Part shown: positions 34,893 through 47,700 of the stretch, piece after piece
Layout: each line of letters begins with the position of its first letter
Numbering within the stretch: position 1 is the stretch's first letter
Source of the DNA: Plantago ovata
Lineage: Eukaryota; Streptophyta; Magnoliopsida; Lamiales; Plantaginaceae
Assembly (NCBI GenBank): GCA_028274465.1
Contig: CM051455.1
Location: 71,158,985-71,222,984 of the forward strand
Direction of reading: 5' to 3'
DNA: 64,000 nt
Translations under genes and position numbers: made by a program
The notes under the pieces: model-generated
What the model was told of the DNA's origin: nothing
Seen by the model: the letters and a program-made list of their open reading frames with translations, nothing else
Databases searched by the model: none

Positions 34893-35315
34893 CACAGATT
34901 ATTCAAAACAGAATGTCATTAAGGCACCTTCATTGTTTCAAAACAAATTTAAGGCACCTTCATAGTAGCATGTGAAGCTTAAGTAAAGTAGAGTGATTAG
35001 TACTTAGCCTATTCACAAGAAAGAACTACCAGACATATTGCAGCAGGTGTTTTAGAAACTTTTTGGTGGAGCACATAACGTTCACACATCATCATGGGCC
35101 AGCATTGATCACTAACGGAATGGGACGCCTTGAGTAGCTCGGTCCTGTCCCAGCAGGATACAAAGTCTATGGAAGTACGGATTGCAGCTGACCGATACAT
35201 ACCAATTGCGTGCATTAGTAGTACCTTGATCCTGAGCATCCTTTTCCCTATCAATCAATTGGTTCCACAGATCATAGAAAGTCAACGTCTTTGACTGGCA
35301 CATTCCCATAATTCA
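34893..35315 (-). pseudogene. partial duplicate of the PB1-like gene's 3' end
   Basis: The block matches about 31172-31575, including the coding segment (sense DLWNQ-ID-EKDAQ, TTNARNWYV, PYF, ATQG-PFR) and the 3' flank. Only the last 65 or so codons are present, so it cannot make the PB1-like protein. It carries an extra internal duplication of an AAGGCACCTTCAT string near 34920 and 34950. It sits directly downstream of the stop codon of the 689-aa gene and probably serves as part of its 3' UTR. Confidence 0.75.
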
Positions 35316-35340
35316 TTGTGGGATCAGCAGTCTTGTCTAT

Positions 35341-36971
35341 TCATATGAGAGACATGTCGACCATCGCAAAGAATTGAACATGGCAAAGTTCTCCACCAGC
35401 TTCATCAGCAAAACTAACCTTCTTTAAACGACTTCTGACGCTAAATTTGGGGACAACACTAGTTGGTGGAGTCATTTCCTAAATCAAACAACAATATATT
35501 GAAATCAGGATATATATGAATGGAGGATATAATGATTTGCCACAAGATGCTATTATTTCCCTGATATGTACATGTACAAAACTAGCAAGTTATATTTATA
35601 ATGATATTTACGCATGTTAAGGATTCTAATCAATCATTCTCGAGAAAATGGGTGTGACAAACCATTAGTTTACAAAAGCGCTTGCAGTCGCTTGACATAG
35701 TCTTAAGACACTTCTGTGCTACTTCCGTTGCTCGATTGGCATTCATTATAGCTGTTCTTACCTGCATATAAATGAAGATATCGCAATCATCTATTACTAC
35801 TCTAGTACCTATATATATGATTTTACATCCAAAGCTTGTTATGAATTTTGAAAACCTACTAACTGGACATGAACACATAACAAAGAAAGGAATTTATACA
35901 TTTTAACAGCACTTCTAGAACAATAGTGCTAATGAATCAGCATCATAGAAAGCAAATTAAGTTATCATTAGGCTGGACTGTAACAGTACGAACTCCCTAA
36001 TTTTTTTATTCATTGGAATGATAAAACTGGTTAACCACTAAGAACACTTTACTCATTTATCCATTAGGCATCAAAGTATAGTTAGAAACCTTAATTAGAG
36101 ATGTAGTATACATACCTCATCCGTGTCTTTTGCCAGTGGTCCAGTGATATTAGATTGGAATGTGATTTTTTGTTCAACCATGCTTTTCATCGAATCCAAT
36201 TCTTTCATCAACTTTACTGCAACATTTTCAATGTCATGCATCTGATGATGTGAGAACACAATTGCACTTTCATGGATTCTTGAACTACTAAGGTTACGGT
36301 AGTTGCGGGAACGAAGGCCCTGCCTATAGCCTTTATAAGAAGTTTTAATTATAACATGTCTGATACCACTTCTATGGATAAACTGTATTTCTCCCTTATT
36401 CATAATTACTTTACCTGGAGGGATATGTGCTTTCTGTGGAGATGCCTTACATCCTGCAGAATAATACAAAAATTAAAGAAGTCTGTCAGCGTTGAATTGA
36501 ATGAACAATTAAATAATATTGGAGCACCTATGAAATACACTTATTTTGCATTAGAGTCTACGTTATAATCAGGTACAACTTTTGGAAGCAAGAAAGGTAA
36601 TAGTATATTTTTCTTAGAAGGTTGACAAGGTGAACACTCAAACCTAGGGAGCAAGTGCAAGGGGCATGAATGTGATTACATGAAGTAATAACATATCGTT
36701 CCCAAAACACAAAAAAAAAAAAAAAAAAATCAGGGAAGCAGCTTACCATTTGTGGACAGACAAAACAACTCTATAATGTTCTTCATTAACAAGGTGGTAC
36801 TTGCATATATTTTAGTTATGCTGAATACTACACATTAAATCAATGAAGTTCATGCATGTTACTTACTATATTGGTTCATGTCACTACATGAATCTTCCAA
36901 ATTCTTCGTAAAGCACATTATTTCCTGAGAAGATGGGGATATGACCTGCAGACAGTAAATCACATCGTAAA

Positions 36972-37007
<36 letters not shown>

Positions 37008-38461
37008 TTTTAACAAGAAAAGTGAAAAACGCAGTTCTTGCTAACCCTTCGTGTTGAACGTATCTTTTGATGAAGAGGACATGGTTCAGGTGCTGAAAGA
37101 GTTTCTCTTTGGTTCTCTGTGCAGTAATCTGTATATCCACGGATATTTGGAGATGTTGAAGTTATCTTGGCACCACCCAACAACTCATCTTTCATGTGAC
37201 TGCTTTGATAGTTCAAGCCATTGCTTTTAGTTTCATCCAGTGTACGAGGTGAATTTTTCACCTCATCAACTTTAGTGTGTTCCACAGAAACTAATGTTAC
37301 ATTCTTCATGGATATCGATAAATCAAGCGATAATTCATGAACATGACCATGGCTTCCGAAGGACTCATGTTGCTTCTGTGGCAAACCAGTGTCAGGAACT
37401 TGCACTTCGTACCTACGGCTTTGTTTGGAAATCCCTTGTATTGGGAAAGAGTTGCTGGAATCATATAATTTTGTATTTTTATCATCAGGATGTGACCTTA
37501 TAGTCTGATCTACAAACTCATTTGCCAAAGCATCAACTGGGTGTGAATTTATGCAAGAACTCGCCCCCAAAGTCTCATCTCCAAACTCAATTGCAGAACA
37601 ATGCAAATCAAGAGTGTCATGTTCCTCCAACTCAGGAGCTTCTGAGCTGACATCCACCCCATCCAACGGATAAAGCATTGTTATTGGCTCAATATCCAAA
37701 ATATGACCAGGGAATGGGGATGAATCATCGCTGATATAAGTAGTGCTACAGTCCATTTCCTTGGACTCATAATCATGGCTTCTGGATGTAACCGGAACAT
37801 TTGTACAATAGACTTGCAACAAATCATCAGACACAAAATCCAGATCAGGTTGAGTTGCAACTGTAATCGTCAAAGCAACACTTTGGCTGAATCTTCTGTT
37901 AGCATTCAAACTCCGATCAGGTTGAGTATCAACTGAGGTTGTCAAAGAAGCTCTTCTTTTAGCTCTCAAACTCCGATCAGTTTGAGTATCAACAGTGGTT
38001 GTCAAAGAACCTCTCCTTTTAGCTCTCAACCTCCGATCACTAGGTTGATTATCATCTGAGGTGGTCAAAGAAGCTCTCCTTTTAGCTCTCAACCTCCGAT
38101 CAGGTTGATTATCATCTGAGGTGGTCAAAGAAGCTCTCCTTTTATCTCTCAACCTCCGAGCAGGTTGAGTATCAACTGATAAGTTCAAAGTAGCTCTTTT
38201 GTTAGATCTCAAACTCCGACCAGGTTGAGCATCAATTGTGGTGGTAAAAGAAGATCTTCCGTTAGCTCTCAATTTCCGATCTGGTTTAGTGCCAACTGAG
38301 GTGGTCAAAGAATCAACACTTTGTCTTATAAATTTTTTATTAGCTCTCGACGTCTTTGATTGATCTTCGATTGGCTTCTCACATACAGGAGCTAGATCAG
38401 TGTTTTGATAACCATGTGCATGCTTTCTTTTATTTAATAATGATCTGTCTCTCAGCTGCAT
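35341..38461 (-). CDS. conserved plant protein of unknown function, 689 aa, with 20-residue repeats
   Basis: Five coding exons: 38461-37046 (472 codons), 36945-36867, 36453-36116, 35761-35663 and 35478-35341; all have GT-AG borders and consistent phases. Residues about 40-200 are about eight tandem 20-residue units of the type LRAKRRASLTTSVDTQPDRS, each basic and with an RRxS kinase-type site. The middle is acidic and Ser-rich. The C-terminus carries AIMNANRATEVAQKCLKTMS, SDCKRFCKLM, and the last exon RLKKVSFADEAGGELCHVQF, a pattern I recall from uncharacterised plant proteins. No enzyme motif or membrane segment is seen; the basic repeats suggest nuclear location (inference). A 5' UTR exon probably lies at 39074-39230. 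The open frame over five exons indicates a working gene. Confidence 0.85.
36954..37014. repeat. poly(A) run in an intron
   Basis: A run of about 30 A (plus strand) lies near 36976-37005, inside intron 1 of the 689-aa gene. A shorter A run is at 36711-36729 in intron 2. Either could be an old retroposon tail, but no flanking duplication was seen. Confidence 0.5.
37890..38340 (-). repeat. 60-bp coding tandem repeats in the 689-aa gene
   Basis: About eight 60-bp units (plus-strand pattern AACCTCCGATCAGGTTGA, then GTGGTCAAAGAAGCTCT) lie head to tail. The period is a multiple of three, so expansion keeps the frame. The two units near 38030-38130 are almost identical, a sign of recent duplication. 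Confidence 0.9.
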
Positions 38462-38469
38462 TATTTTAC

Positions 38470-39073
38470 CTATATTGAAACATTACAAGTAACACATCCA
38501 TACGCGTTAAATATGATAAGAAATTTATTGAATAAAGTATATTTCTATATGTACGGTAAATAGTCACAACAATACATTCATAGAGTACGGAGTATTAGAT
38601 AAATCACAGAAAACTTTACACCGGTGCAACACTCCTCATAATCGTACATCACCAAAACAAACCCACTTAAGGCAAAACCAATAATGATTTCCCAATTAAC
38701 ATAAACTAATGAATGATAAAAACATCAGAAAATATTCAAATGGTTGCTCAGGTCCAAATACGCATAGTTCTGGCACAAGACGGAAGTTCCGATCCAAACA
38801 TATTTAGTAACAGCGATGAATGAGTCTTGTCAATCACATAACAAAACATCTCACATAATTTTTAAATCATCAAATCGAACAATCACATGAAAGTTATATA
38901 TGAATCCAATAAACGGCCTAACGTGTTCGGCGATACATCGAAGTATTTCATAAACAGGGGAACAATCTATAATATTAATATGCTATATACTCACGTTCAA
39001 ATGCATCCACGGCGCAACTATTATAGAAATCTACTCCAAGTGATCGACATGTGCAGAAGAAATAAATAATACC
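38470..39073 (-). other. 5' UTR intron of the 689-aa gene
   Basis: Inferred from CAAG|GTATTAT at the right and TTTCAATATAG|GTAAAATA at the left, eight bases before the ATG. The presumed 5' UTR exon is 39074-39230. Nothing else is seen in this stretch. Confidence 0.5.
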
Positions 39074-39230
39074 TTGTTAAATCGGAATTCTTGGAAGCAA
39101 CGGTGCAGTATTGCTCTTAGATTCTTAGATGAGATCTTGGGGACAAATAGTTTCTGATATTTCAAACTCTTGAAACCCTGAGCACAGCGTGGGCACAAGA
39201 GCGGGAATACTGCTTTGGCGCGGTTTCAAT

Positions 39231-40651
39231 CATCAAAAACAATTCAAGCTCAAAATGAATGGCGGCACCGAAAAAATACATGATCGATGTCTTCGATTTT
39301 CCACGAGAATAGAGATTCATATAAATAAATATTAGTGCATTTAAATGTACAATGGAACCATTAATTAATTTATGAACAATGTATTAGATATCGACTTTTA
39401 AAATTATACTTTCAATTTACTAATACTACTCCATGTTACGTTGAGCTAATGAGCTCTATATCATATGGTAATGGGCCTTGGCCCATTGACATTTTTTTTT
39501 TTGTGTTTTTTTATTATTAATCTAAATTGTAATTTACGTTAACTTGTTCTATTAAAAGTTCATCGAATTGTTCCACATTATATCAAAAGTAATCAATTGA
39601 TCATGTATATTATTAAATTTATTGATTAAGTAGCTCATCTAAGTGTCTAATTAATAGTACAAAAGATATGTGGGTTTGTGTTTCGTATTTCGGGTCTACG
39701 GGCGGATACCAAGGGGAAATTTTCACTGATTAATATCAATGTGACATTGATCCTTGTTGTATCTTCTTTTCTGTGGCAATCTATTTTAATTTGTTTTATT
39801 TAATTTGAAATTTTGAAGCAGCAAAAAATTTAAAAAACAAATATCCGCACATAAAATAAATCAATTATGTAGTGTTCGGTTCTTAGACGCGGTCAAACGA
39901 CTTATACATGAGAAATCTGCCCGTGGGTGAGTGGAGACCAGCGTATAAGAGTTTTTGAAGCGGAAAAACGTCGCTTTCGAGTGTGTTTGGTGTTCGGTAC
40001 CCTTTGGTGTTTGGTTTTTCATCTTTCACACTTACATGAATGGACAAAAATGAACTCATGTATGTAAATTTCGCGTAAATGGAAGTGAAAAATTAGATTT
40101 TAGTCATATCCAAATTGACTAAAATACCCTTACTTTGCCTAGTCAGCATTTATTTCGGATCAACATTTCTGGGCCATTTATGTCCCCGATTGGGCTTTTT
40201 ATTGGGCTTATTGCGTGGACTGAGTTGTTAATAAGTTTAATCATATACAGTATGTTACACGAGTTTATCGGTTGAATGAATTGTTACTACTAGTTTATTA
40301 AATTGTACTTATAAGCCAAACAAGTTAAGGTTTAAAGGTTTAGCACGTTTATTCATTCATTAGCACCTTTAATTTGAACTTTGAAGTATTTTTATGTAGC
40401 GAATTTACCTCTTAAATTACCAAAATGTTTAATACCTTAAATTTAGTTTTTTTTAATAATTAATACCTTAAATTTAGTTAGTGGTCGTGGTATATCTTCG
40501 CCATATTCGTAGGGATATTTTTCAATATACACACACGATAAATTAGTGGAGGATTTGGAAAACTGAACTCAATCTCACGTACATATCTTCTCGAGAATCC
40601 TCCTATAAAACCTGCATCAGCTTGTAGAAACCATCAATCGATACACTTCCG
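39231..40651. other. intergenic between divergent genes
   Basis: Holds the presumed promoters of the 689-aa gene (leftward) and the F-box locus (rightward). CCTATAAAAC at about 40602-40611 is a good TATA candidate some 45 bp before the F-box ATG. The stretch 39875-40020, with GTGTTCGG and GTGTTTGGT repeats at both ends, might be an old MITE; no clear target duplication was found. Confidence 0.4.
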
Positions 40652-41436
40652 ATGGAGAGTCTATATTGGCTGAGAGACATACTTGTTAATGTATTGGGGT
40701 TTCTTGCTGCAGAGGGACCAGCTTATTGGGCTCGGGCAAAACAGTGGTTAAATTTCTTTATCATATATATTGATTAATTTTTTCCACGATTCAAGTTTTA
40801 TGAATACTTTTTGCTCTATAGTTGTAGAGATCTGAATATCCTTGGAGAGGAAAGTGAAGTTCTCAAACTTATTAAACTTGATGGAAGTTCGAACCTGCCA
40901 ATTTCAGTCTTGGAGAAGCTTTTGGATGCAAATAGCCCGGAAGCTTTACTACGAAAGGCATTGCTAAATTATTTTTATATTTCATTCAATGCTGTTTAAT
41001 GTAATTTTTATTCAACACCTAATACTAATTGTTTCCATGTGCAGGAGGAATTTTTCACCAATGAAACCAATGAAAACGAATTAACTTCATATGAGCTTTT
41101 GAGGAAGGTCATAGATTCAGGTCACGTGCCATCTATGTATGCGTATGACATTATGAAATTGTTTAGCACTGATCAACTAATCAGGGAGAATGGCGCATTT
41201 GATCTCTCATCTGTCAACTCTGTGGATTTGGCTCTTGACTTCATACATCGTATGCGTGGAGTAGGGATCACGTTGGGGGAAAAATTAAATATAATCCTTT
41301 CCATCTCGGCAAACACCGCGACGGCACTCCTCCGATGATGGGTTTAACGCCTGAACTTATGCTGGCTCAATTTCGCTTGTATGAAGCGGATTTGGCGGTG
41401 GATTTAACTTTTGGAGATACAATTGAGTGTGTTTGA
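40652..41436 (+). pseudogene. F-box protein, At2g35280-like family, decayed copy
   Basis: Three exons can be traced: 40652-about 40749 (MESLYWLRDILVNVLGFLAA), about 40821-40965 (CRDLNILGEESEVLKLIKLD, ANSPEALLRKAL) and 41045-41436 (EEFFTNETNENELTSYELLR, YAYDIMKLFSTDQLI). The same exon order and landmarks occur in the minus-strand paralog at 60859-62993. In this family an N-terminal F-box would join an SCF ubiquitin ligase and the rest forms helical repeats. Two defects are visible: exon 2 lacks a GT donor after GCATTG (CT instead), and a one-base change at the GGGGGAAAAA run near 41276-41285 would be needed to read on to PMMGLTPELMLAQFRLYEAD. Probably non-functional. Confidence 0.6.
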
Positions 41437-41891
41437 ATTAGTTCAACTGTTGGACTAGTCAAGTATTTCATATCGTAGTTTTTTATGCTTTTTGGACATC
41501 ATTGTTATTCTCTTTCCTTTGTTTCTTGGTTGAAATTTTTTTATGTGATACAAGTACTAGTTAAATCTTATATAATGATCCTTCAGCACTAGATAAATCT
41601 TGACAGTTAATTTGATATCTTTTGTTTCTTAAAATTAAAATTCTTACATAGTAGTATTTCATATTTCATTGCGGTGATCACATCTTTTGAATAATATTGA
41701 TGTACTTAACCATAATTTATTTGTGTTGATAAAGACAAATTATGATTGTTTGACAATAAGAAAAAGTGAAATGAATGGGCATATTGTTCAAAAACAAAAA
41801 TTTGTCCAATATATATGAATATTTGGTCACAAGTGATCACTTTTGACAACAATATGGCCACAAGGAACAGGGATCGAATAGTTAGGCATCA
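41437..41891. other. 3' flank of the F-box locus
   Basis: AT-rich sequence with several weak poly(A)-type strings. No gene or repeat structure identified. Confidence 0.4.
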
Positions 41892-42115
41892 GTAAATTTT
41901 TTTTTTGAAACGGCTAAAAACTTTTATTGATAACTCGAGTATAAGAAAAATACTCGTGAGCTTACAATCCCAATTACAACCAATACCGGATAATACATCC
42001 AAACCGGCCGCCTTACAAGAATTACACAAAAATCGAACACCGGTTATGTTGATAATGTTGATCTTGATCGGTAATGTAACTGAAAGTATTAGAGAGAACC
42101 TTTATCACTAAGTTA
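41892..42115 (-). mobile_element. probable LINE/SINE 3' end
   Basis: It begins with a poly(T) run followed by GAAACGGCTAAAAACTTTTA, resembling the head of the retroposon at 32893. A confident target duplication could not be found and the right border is a guess. Confidence 0.35.
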
Positions 42116-43407
42116 ACTTATCATCACAACCAGCCTTTACTTTTTCATGTGCCAAGCACGGTTATGTATCAAAATTATTTTTAAAAAAAATATATAGAAA
42201 AAGAACCGAAAATATTGTCTGAAGGACACGTGTTGAGATTCGGACAATAGTTTATACTCCACATTTTCACCCATTTCAAACAAGGCATTTCAAATCCCAA
42301 CAAAATATAAAACTAAACACAATTACACAAGTCCAATAGGTAAAATTTCAGCCACATAACCAACACAATTTTCCTTTCATAGTAGCTGTGCAGACAAATT
42401 TCTTCTAAAAAATATTTTATCAATAAATAGCATGAGGCTTTTCTCAGACAAATTCCCATTTTCGTCCCTGTACACCTCTAGTAATTCTTTTGCTCGATTC
42501 CTCTCCCGATATACTTCATCAACTTTCTTTGAGTCGTCTACCATATGGTAGTACAACGCAAATAAATATATGGATCGGTATCCAGCCTCCACACATCTCT
42601 TGACATGATTCCTCAAGTCAGAATCATTCGATAGAGAATCGGTACATAACTCACCGTCAGCAGCATGACCTACCTCTGGAGCATAAACAACGAGTATATC
42701 TTCACATACTTTGTAGGGAAAGGAAAATGCTTTCACTATTCTATTAGTTATGTCAATCAATGTCACTGTCTCTGGATCATAAATGGTGTGCACAATCTTG
42801 AACATTTTCAGTTCTTCTACAGTAGGGAAGCAAGCCCAGATTGATATTTTTTTGCTGCAAAAACAGAGCTCATAAATATTCCAGTTCATAGTGGGTACAT
42901 CTTCCTCTTTAGTAACCATGCCAAATGTCATGTTTGAATTTTGAGTATTTTGTAAATTCGATTTTCAACACAAATAAATCTCTCATACTATAATCTAGTT
43001 AAATACTGTATATTTTCCTCAGCTGCATTGAATTAATTTTGTTTTCAAAGTCGATCTTGAAAATAAATCAAAAGTCAAATGTTTTATAATCAAGAAAATG
43101 TGGCAGTTGGCTTGGGACGGATAGAATACATGACATTTCACTCACCTGTGGTAAATAATGTTTCTACAGCAGGTATACAGATTCTCCACCAACCTCGTCC
43201 GAGTGTCACACATTTCAACTTGCATAATTCAAAGGCAAGAGTTTGATTAATAAAGGTAATTTCCAACCACATATGTAGAGCATTCTTGAAAGATCATATC
43301 TGTAGTGAATTTACATGACTCAGTTGTCTGTTAACAGCTTCCCTGAAGATCAAGAAGAGACATGTATATACACCACATTCAGTGCTGCATTTTTTCAGAT
43401 TCAGCAT

Positions 43408-44579
43408 TGATAAGTATTTTACACTTTCATTTGAGTCTTTTTCACCTATTTGAACTATCCTCTATGTTAATTTAGCTATATTTTAGTTCATTTTATTAGA
43501 ATAGTGTTACGTTTCCCTTTAGTTTGTATTTTAAAGGTTTTGGGTGAAAAACGAGGTTTTCCGGGAAATTATATTGAAGTAGACAAGGAATTGGTGTTCC
43601 GAAGGCCTAATTGGAGTATCTAGAAGATTCCGGATAGGATTTGAAGTCTAGGGGTCGAGTCTGAAGGTTAAAAGGTCAATCGAAGGCAAAAACCGAGTCC
43701 GAAAAGGAAAATAAGTCCAAAAACGCGTCGAAAATGCGTTTCAGCCGAAAAAACCTCCCGGGCGACATCGCCCCACACCAGGCGAATCGCCTGGTCTGTG
43801 GGGCGACTCGCCCCACACCTGCCGAATCACTATATATAGTTGCTCAGTTTTCTCCGTTTTTCATACTTTCTCAGACCTTTTCTCTCACCTTTTTCATTAG
43901 TTTTAGGTAGGAATTCTCCAGAGCCTGTTCTGGGGATTCTTAGCTTAGGAGATACTTTTTCTTAGCGTTTTGGAGCTTGTAAGATCGCGATTCTTCGGAG
44001 ATTGACAACCTTCGGTAACATTGTATCTTACAGTTTTTCTATTTATATTTATTTATCTTTCAACATGTTTTCATTCAATCTTGCTATGATTTCTGTTGAT
44101 TGCATGACATCTGTGAGTAGCTAAACTTCTCGTTGGTGATAGTATGTGATTTCTTAGCGAAGGGTTAATAATTATGCTAATGGCTATATCGCGCATTATA
44201 CTTTGAGTTATTGCTTTATTTCTTTGATCTATCTAAAACCTCTATCTTCGTAGTGTTGAATAATTACGGAACACAATTGGACAATTCATTGATCAAAGAT
44301 CTCTATGCAAAACCGGGGACTTCATGCATGATTATTAACCTGCTATGCTTTGAGTGACCATACTATCACCAATCTCCATTATCTGTTAAGAAAAACCTTT
44401 GCTAAGTCGTCTGTTGATTTATATTCTTAAGTTAGATTAGATAAAGCTAGTTATAGTCCTTAGAGATCGACACTCGAGGTCATTCTACTGCTACACTACG
44501 GTTTTCGTTGTAGTTGTGAATTGCCTTTGGCTAAATACAAATTTATTTGATTAATTGAGTTTGACAAACCAGTTCATCA
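43408..44579 (+). repeat. Gypsy-A' 5' LTR
   Basis: It runs from TGATAAG to TTCATCA. A TATATATAG TATA box lies at about 43830-43839, directly after a palindrome cluster (43759-43815). The primer-binding site follows at 44583. Confidence 0.93.
43759..43815. repeat. GC-rich palindrome cluster in the Gypsy-A' 5' LTR
   Basis: GGGCGACATCGCCCC, AGGCGAATCGCCT and GGGGCGACTCGCCCC follow one another just upstream of the TATA box. The matching 3' LTR cluster is at 52841-52900. Confidence 0.85.
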
Positions 44580-44582
44580 AAT

Positions 44583-44600
44583 TGGCGCCGTTGCCGGGGA
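44583..44600 (+). other. Gypsy-A' primer-binding site
   Basis: TGGCGCCGTTGCCGGGGA lies three bases after the LTR. It is the Athila/Tat (tRNA-Asp) type. Confidence 0.93.
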
Positions 44601-44754
44601 CTATACTCCTTTTTTTTGTTTAGCTTTTTTATATTTTCAGCATTCTATTCCTAGCTCTAGTAGTTTTTTAGTTTTCCTATTTAATCTCTCTCTGATACTC
44701 CTTTCCTAGTTTGTTACAGATAGTGTAGTACATGATCTAGAGGAATACCGCTTG

Positions 44755-47700
44755 CTGATTCAATTGCTGAGATCGACAGAGTCTACCACCAAAGAAGGCG
44801 ACTACTTCGAAGGCGTGAACTAGAGGAAATAGAGGATACCGATTTCTCCGAATCTCTACACAGTCTTTTCAAGGAAATCGACGGAATGGCAGAAGCTAGA
44901 CCACTGAAAGCATGGGTTCAACCCTCCAAGGATCATATTAGGGGACCGGAGATTGTTCTTTCATCTGCAACTCGTGATTTGGAAATCAAGAACCACGCGC
45001 TCCAACAACTTCCGAGGTTCTATGGCTTACCAAGGGAAGATGTGATGGGGTACTTACACGATATCGATGATTTCGTCAACCAACTCCCACGACCAGGAGC
45101 TGAAATAACAACGAATGAATTGAGGATGAAGGTTTTTTCTATGGGGCTTGGCGACAGAGCCAAGTCATAGTTGAGTTCTCTACCGGCGGGCTCGCTGGAC
45201 ACTTGGGAGAAGGTTTTTTCAGCTTTCATGGAAAAATACTTCCCTCACACCTTGACTACTGCGCTTAAGGCGCAAATCACTGGGTTCAAACAAGACTATG
45301 ATGAGACCATATACACCGCGTTTGAGAGGTTCCAAGACCTCATGAACAAGTGCCCTCACCATGGTTTTGAGCTTTCGGGTCTAGTCCAACACTTCTACAA
45401 TGGGCTAACGTTCGAGAACCAACAAGTGGTGGACTTCCAATGCCGTGGCAATATTTGGGAGGAAACTGCGGAAGCCGTCTGGGCGGTTTTCGAAAGGCTT
45501 GCTAAGGGGTCGCAATTCAAGGACCCAAGAGCAATGGTTAGGAGACGTGGACCTGAAGCTCCACCTACTTAAGAAGCCCCTATGTATGGGGGGAATGGGG
45601 ATCGATTCGAGTGCTTTACCAACGAATTGAAGCAAGTTCTCAAGAGCGCCACTGGAACATCTGTGTCAAACGAAGTTTGCCGAATATGCAAGAACTATGG
45701 GCATGGGGCTCATATGTGTAGATCAGAGCTTGCATATGATGATGGCAACTGGGTTCAAGGAGGCGAAGAGGAAGCCTTTGCTACAGAATTTGGTACTCAA
45801 GAAGCTAGCTACGGAAAAGACGGTAGGAATCCTCGAGGTGGATTTTGGAGAAGAGGGTTCCAAAACAATCAAGGATATTCACCGCCCAGCCAAACTTATG
45901 GCCCTAACCAAGACCGTAGTAGGCTTAACTATGGTAATGATCACTGCGAAAATCCCGCTCCGAAAGAGCAACCGAAGTCGAAGACAGCTCTACTGATGGA
46001 GAACTTACAAAAGATGGTTGATCACACCCAAAGTTGTCTCAAACGTTATGAAGAAGATTCTGAGAAGACTAAGGCAAGGCTTGATCGGTTGGAAGAGAGC
46101 ACTAGGCTTTCCCATCAAAAGATGCAAGAATTGATCGACCGACGAGCAAGTAGGGAGCAAGGGAAGCTGCCGAGCTGTAAGAAAATATGGTCAAAGTTAC
46201 CCCTAGGGTACGCAGCGGAATTTCAAAAAATTTCTTAACATACAGGTTAATTGTTTATGTATATGCCGTATATATTTAAACACGTCAATTAGAAGACTAA
46301 CCTTACTTCGAAAGCAAGCACAGCTTCCAAGTCTTCGTAATAATCCGGTGTATCTTCTCCTTCGTCGAAGTCGAAGATATCTGTAATACTTTGATTATCT
46401 GCAAGAGAATAAAAGTTAGTTTCCAGCTCCTAGAACCTCAACCTTGGTATCCACGGATGAACAGCCTATCAGAAAGAATGCTAGGATATTCTTTGTGTGG
46501 CCAAGCCGATGGGGCGGCGATTCCTCCGGCAAGGTGGCGCGCGCGCGTGTGGCTTATAGAGGAGGGGAGAGCTTTTATTTTCTCTAAGAAAACTGGGTAG
46601 AATAATTCTCTAAGAATTGATTGTTCAGCTGTGTGAAAATCTGTGTCAAAAGCTCTCTAATAGTCTACTATATGTAGTAGTCAATAGAAGCCTAAAGCAT
46701 AGGCAATTAGACTTCATAAAGGAATAAGAATCTAATTCTTATCGCATTAGGAAACCAATTTCAAGTCTAGATTCATTCCCAATCAAATTAAAACTCAATC
46801 AGGAAAATCCAACTTATCCCTTAGACTTCTAATAGAGGAAGGAGTCGAACGCGCGCGCGCCCTATCCTACGGGAGATTTTGGGACCCACTTATAGTTCTA
46901 AGGCAATTCAAACTCCAAGTAGATTTTGCCCAAGTGCATATGTTAATTCTAAATTAACATATCGTTTCAAATCAAACCTCTATTATATTTCCAAAATATA
47001 ATCTTTAATTGTATTTACATAAAATACAATTAATTAGCCAATTCAATTAATAATTCCAAATCATTAATTGAGTCACCAAATATTATAATTAATTCCAAAT
47101 CAATTATAATCCATCAATCCCAATTAATTCCAAATTAATTGCGATTCCATCTTCAAGGATATTCTGATAAGCTGAATCACCACATAGTGTGACCCATAGG
47201 GCCTCATTGTATAAGGAATTCCTAGACTAGGCAAAATGGAATTCCTAGACGGTTCCATTTGCAATATTAATACATGAGGACGTTTGAGAGGTTTCTCAAA
47301 GCAAACCCTTTCGTTGCGAAGCCTGTTGCGCTCAACGCGGCGATGGTAACGTCCCTTCATCTGACTTGCTCGAATGTATCTAGGGTCGATGAAGTGTCTA
47401 TCCCATTAATACATCCACGTGCGTCTTCAGTGAGTTGCATGGTGAATCCAATATCTATTATGACCATCATAATAATATTGATACGCTGGCCAGCGGTTTT
47501 ACCATCACAACTATGAACGACTATGAGCAGTGCTCTCCTGTGCTACACTTGAGAGATGAATCCTTCACAGAATCACTTATCATCCCCATTTGTATGTAGC
47601 CATAATCCTGGATCGTGTCTTAGGTCAACTTCTTATTCAGAGCTGACATCGACGGGTCCACCAAGGATATGGGGCAACAAATGTGATGATAAAGTCCTGT

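Noticed and set aside
39875-40020. Possible MITE
   Set aside because: GTGTTCGG/GTGTTTGG strings at both ends are suggestive, but no inverted-repeat pairing or target duplication could be confirmed.
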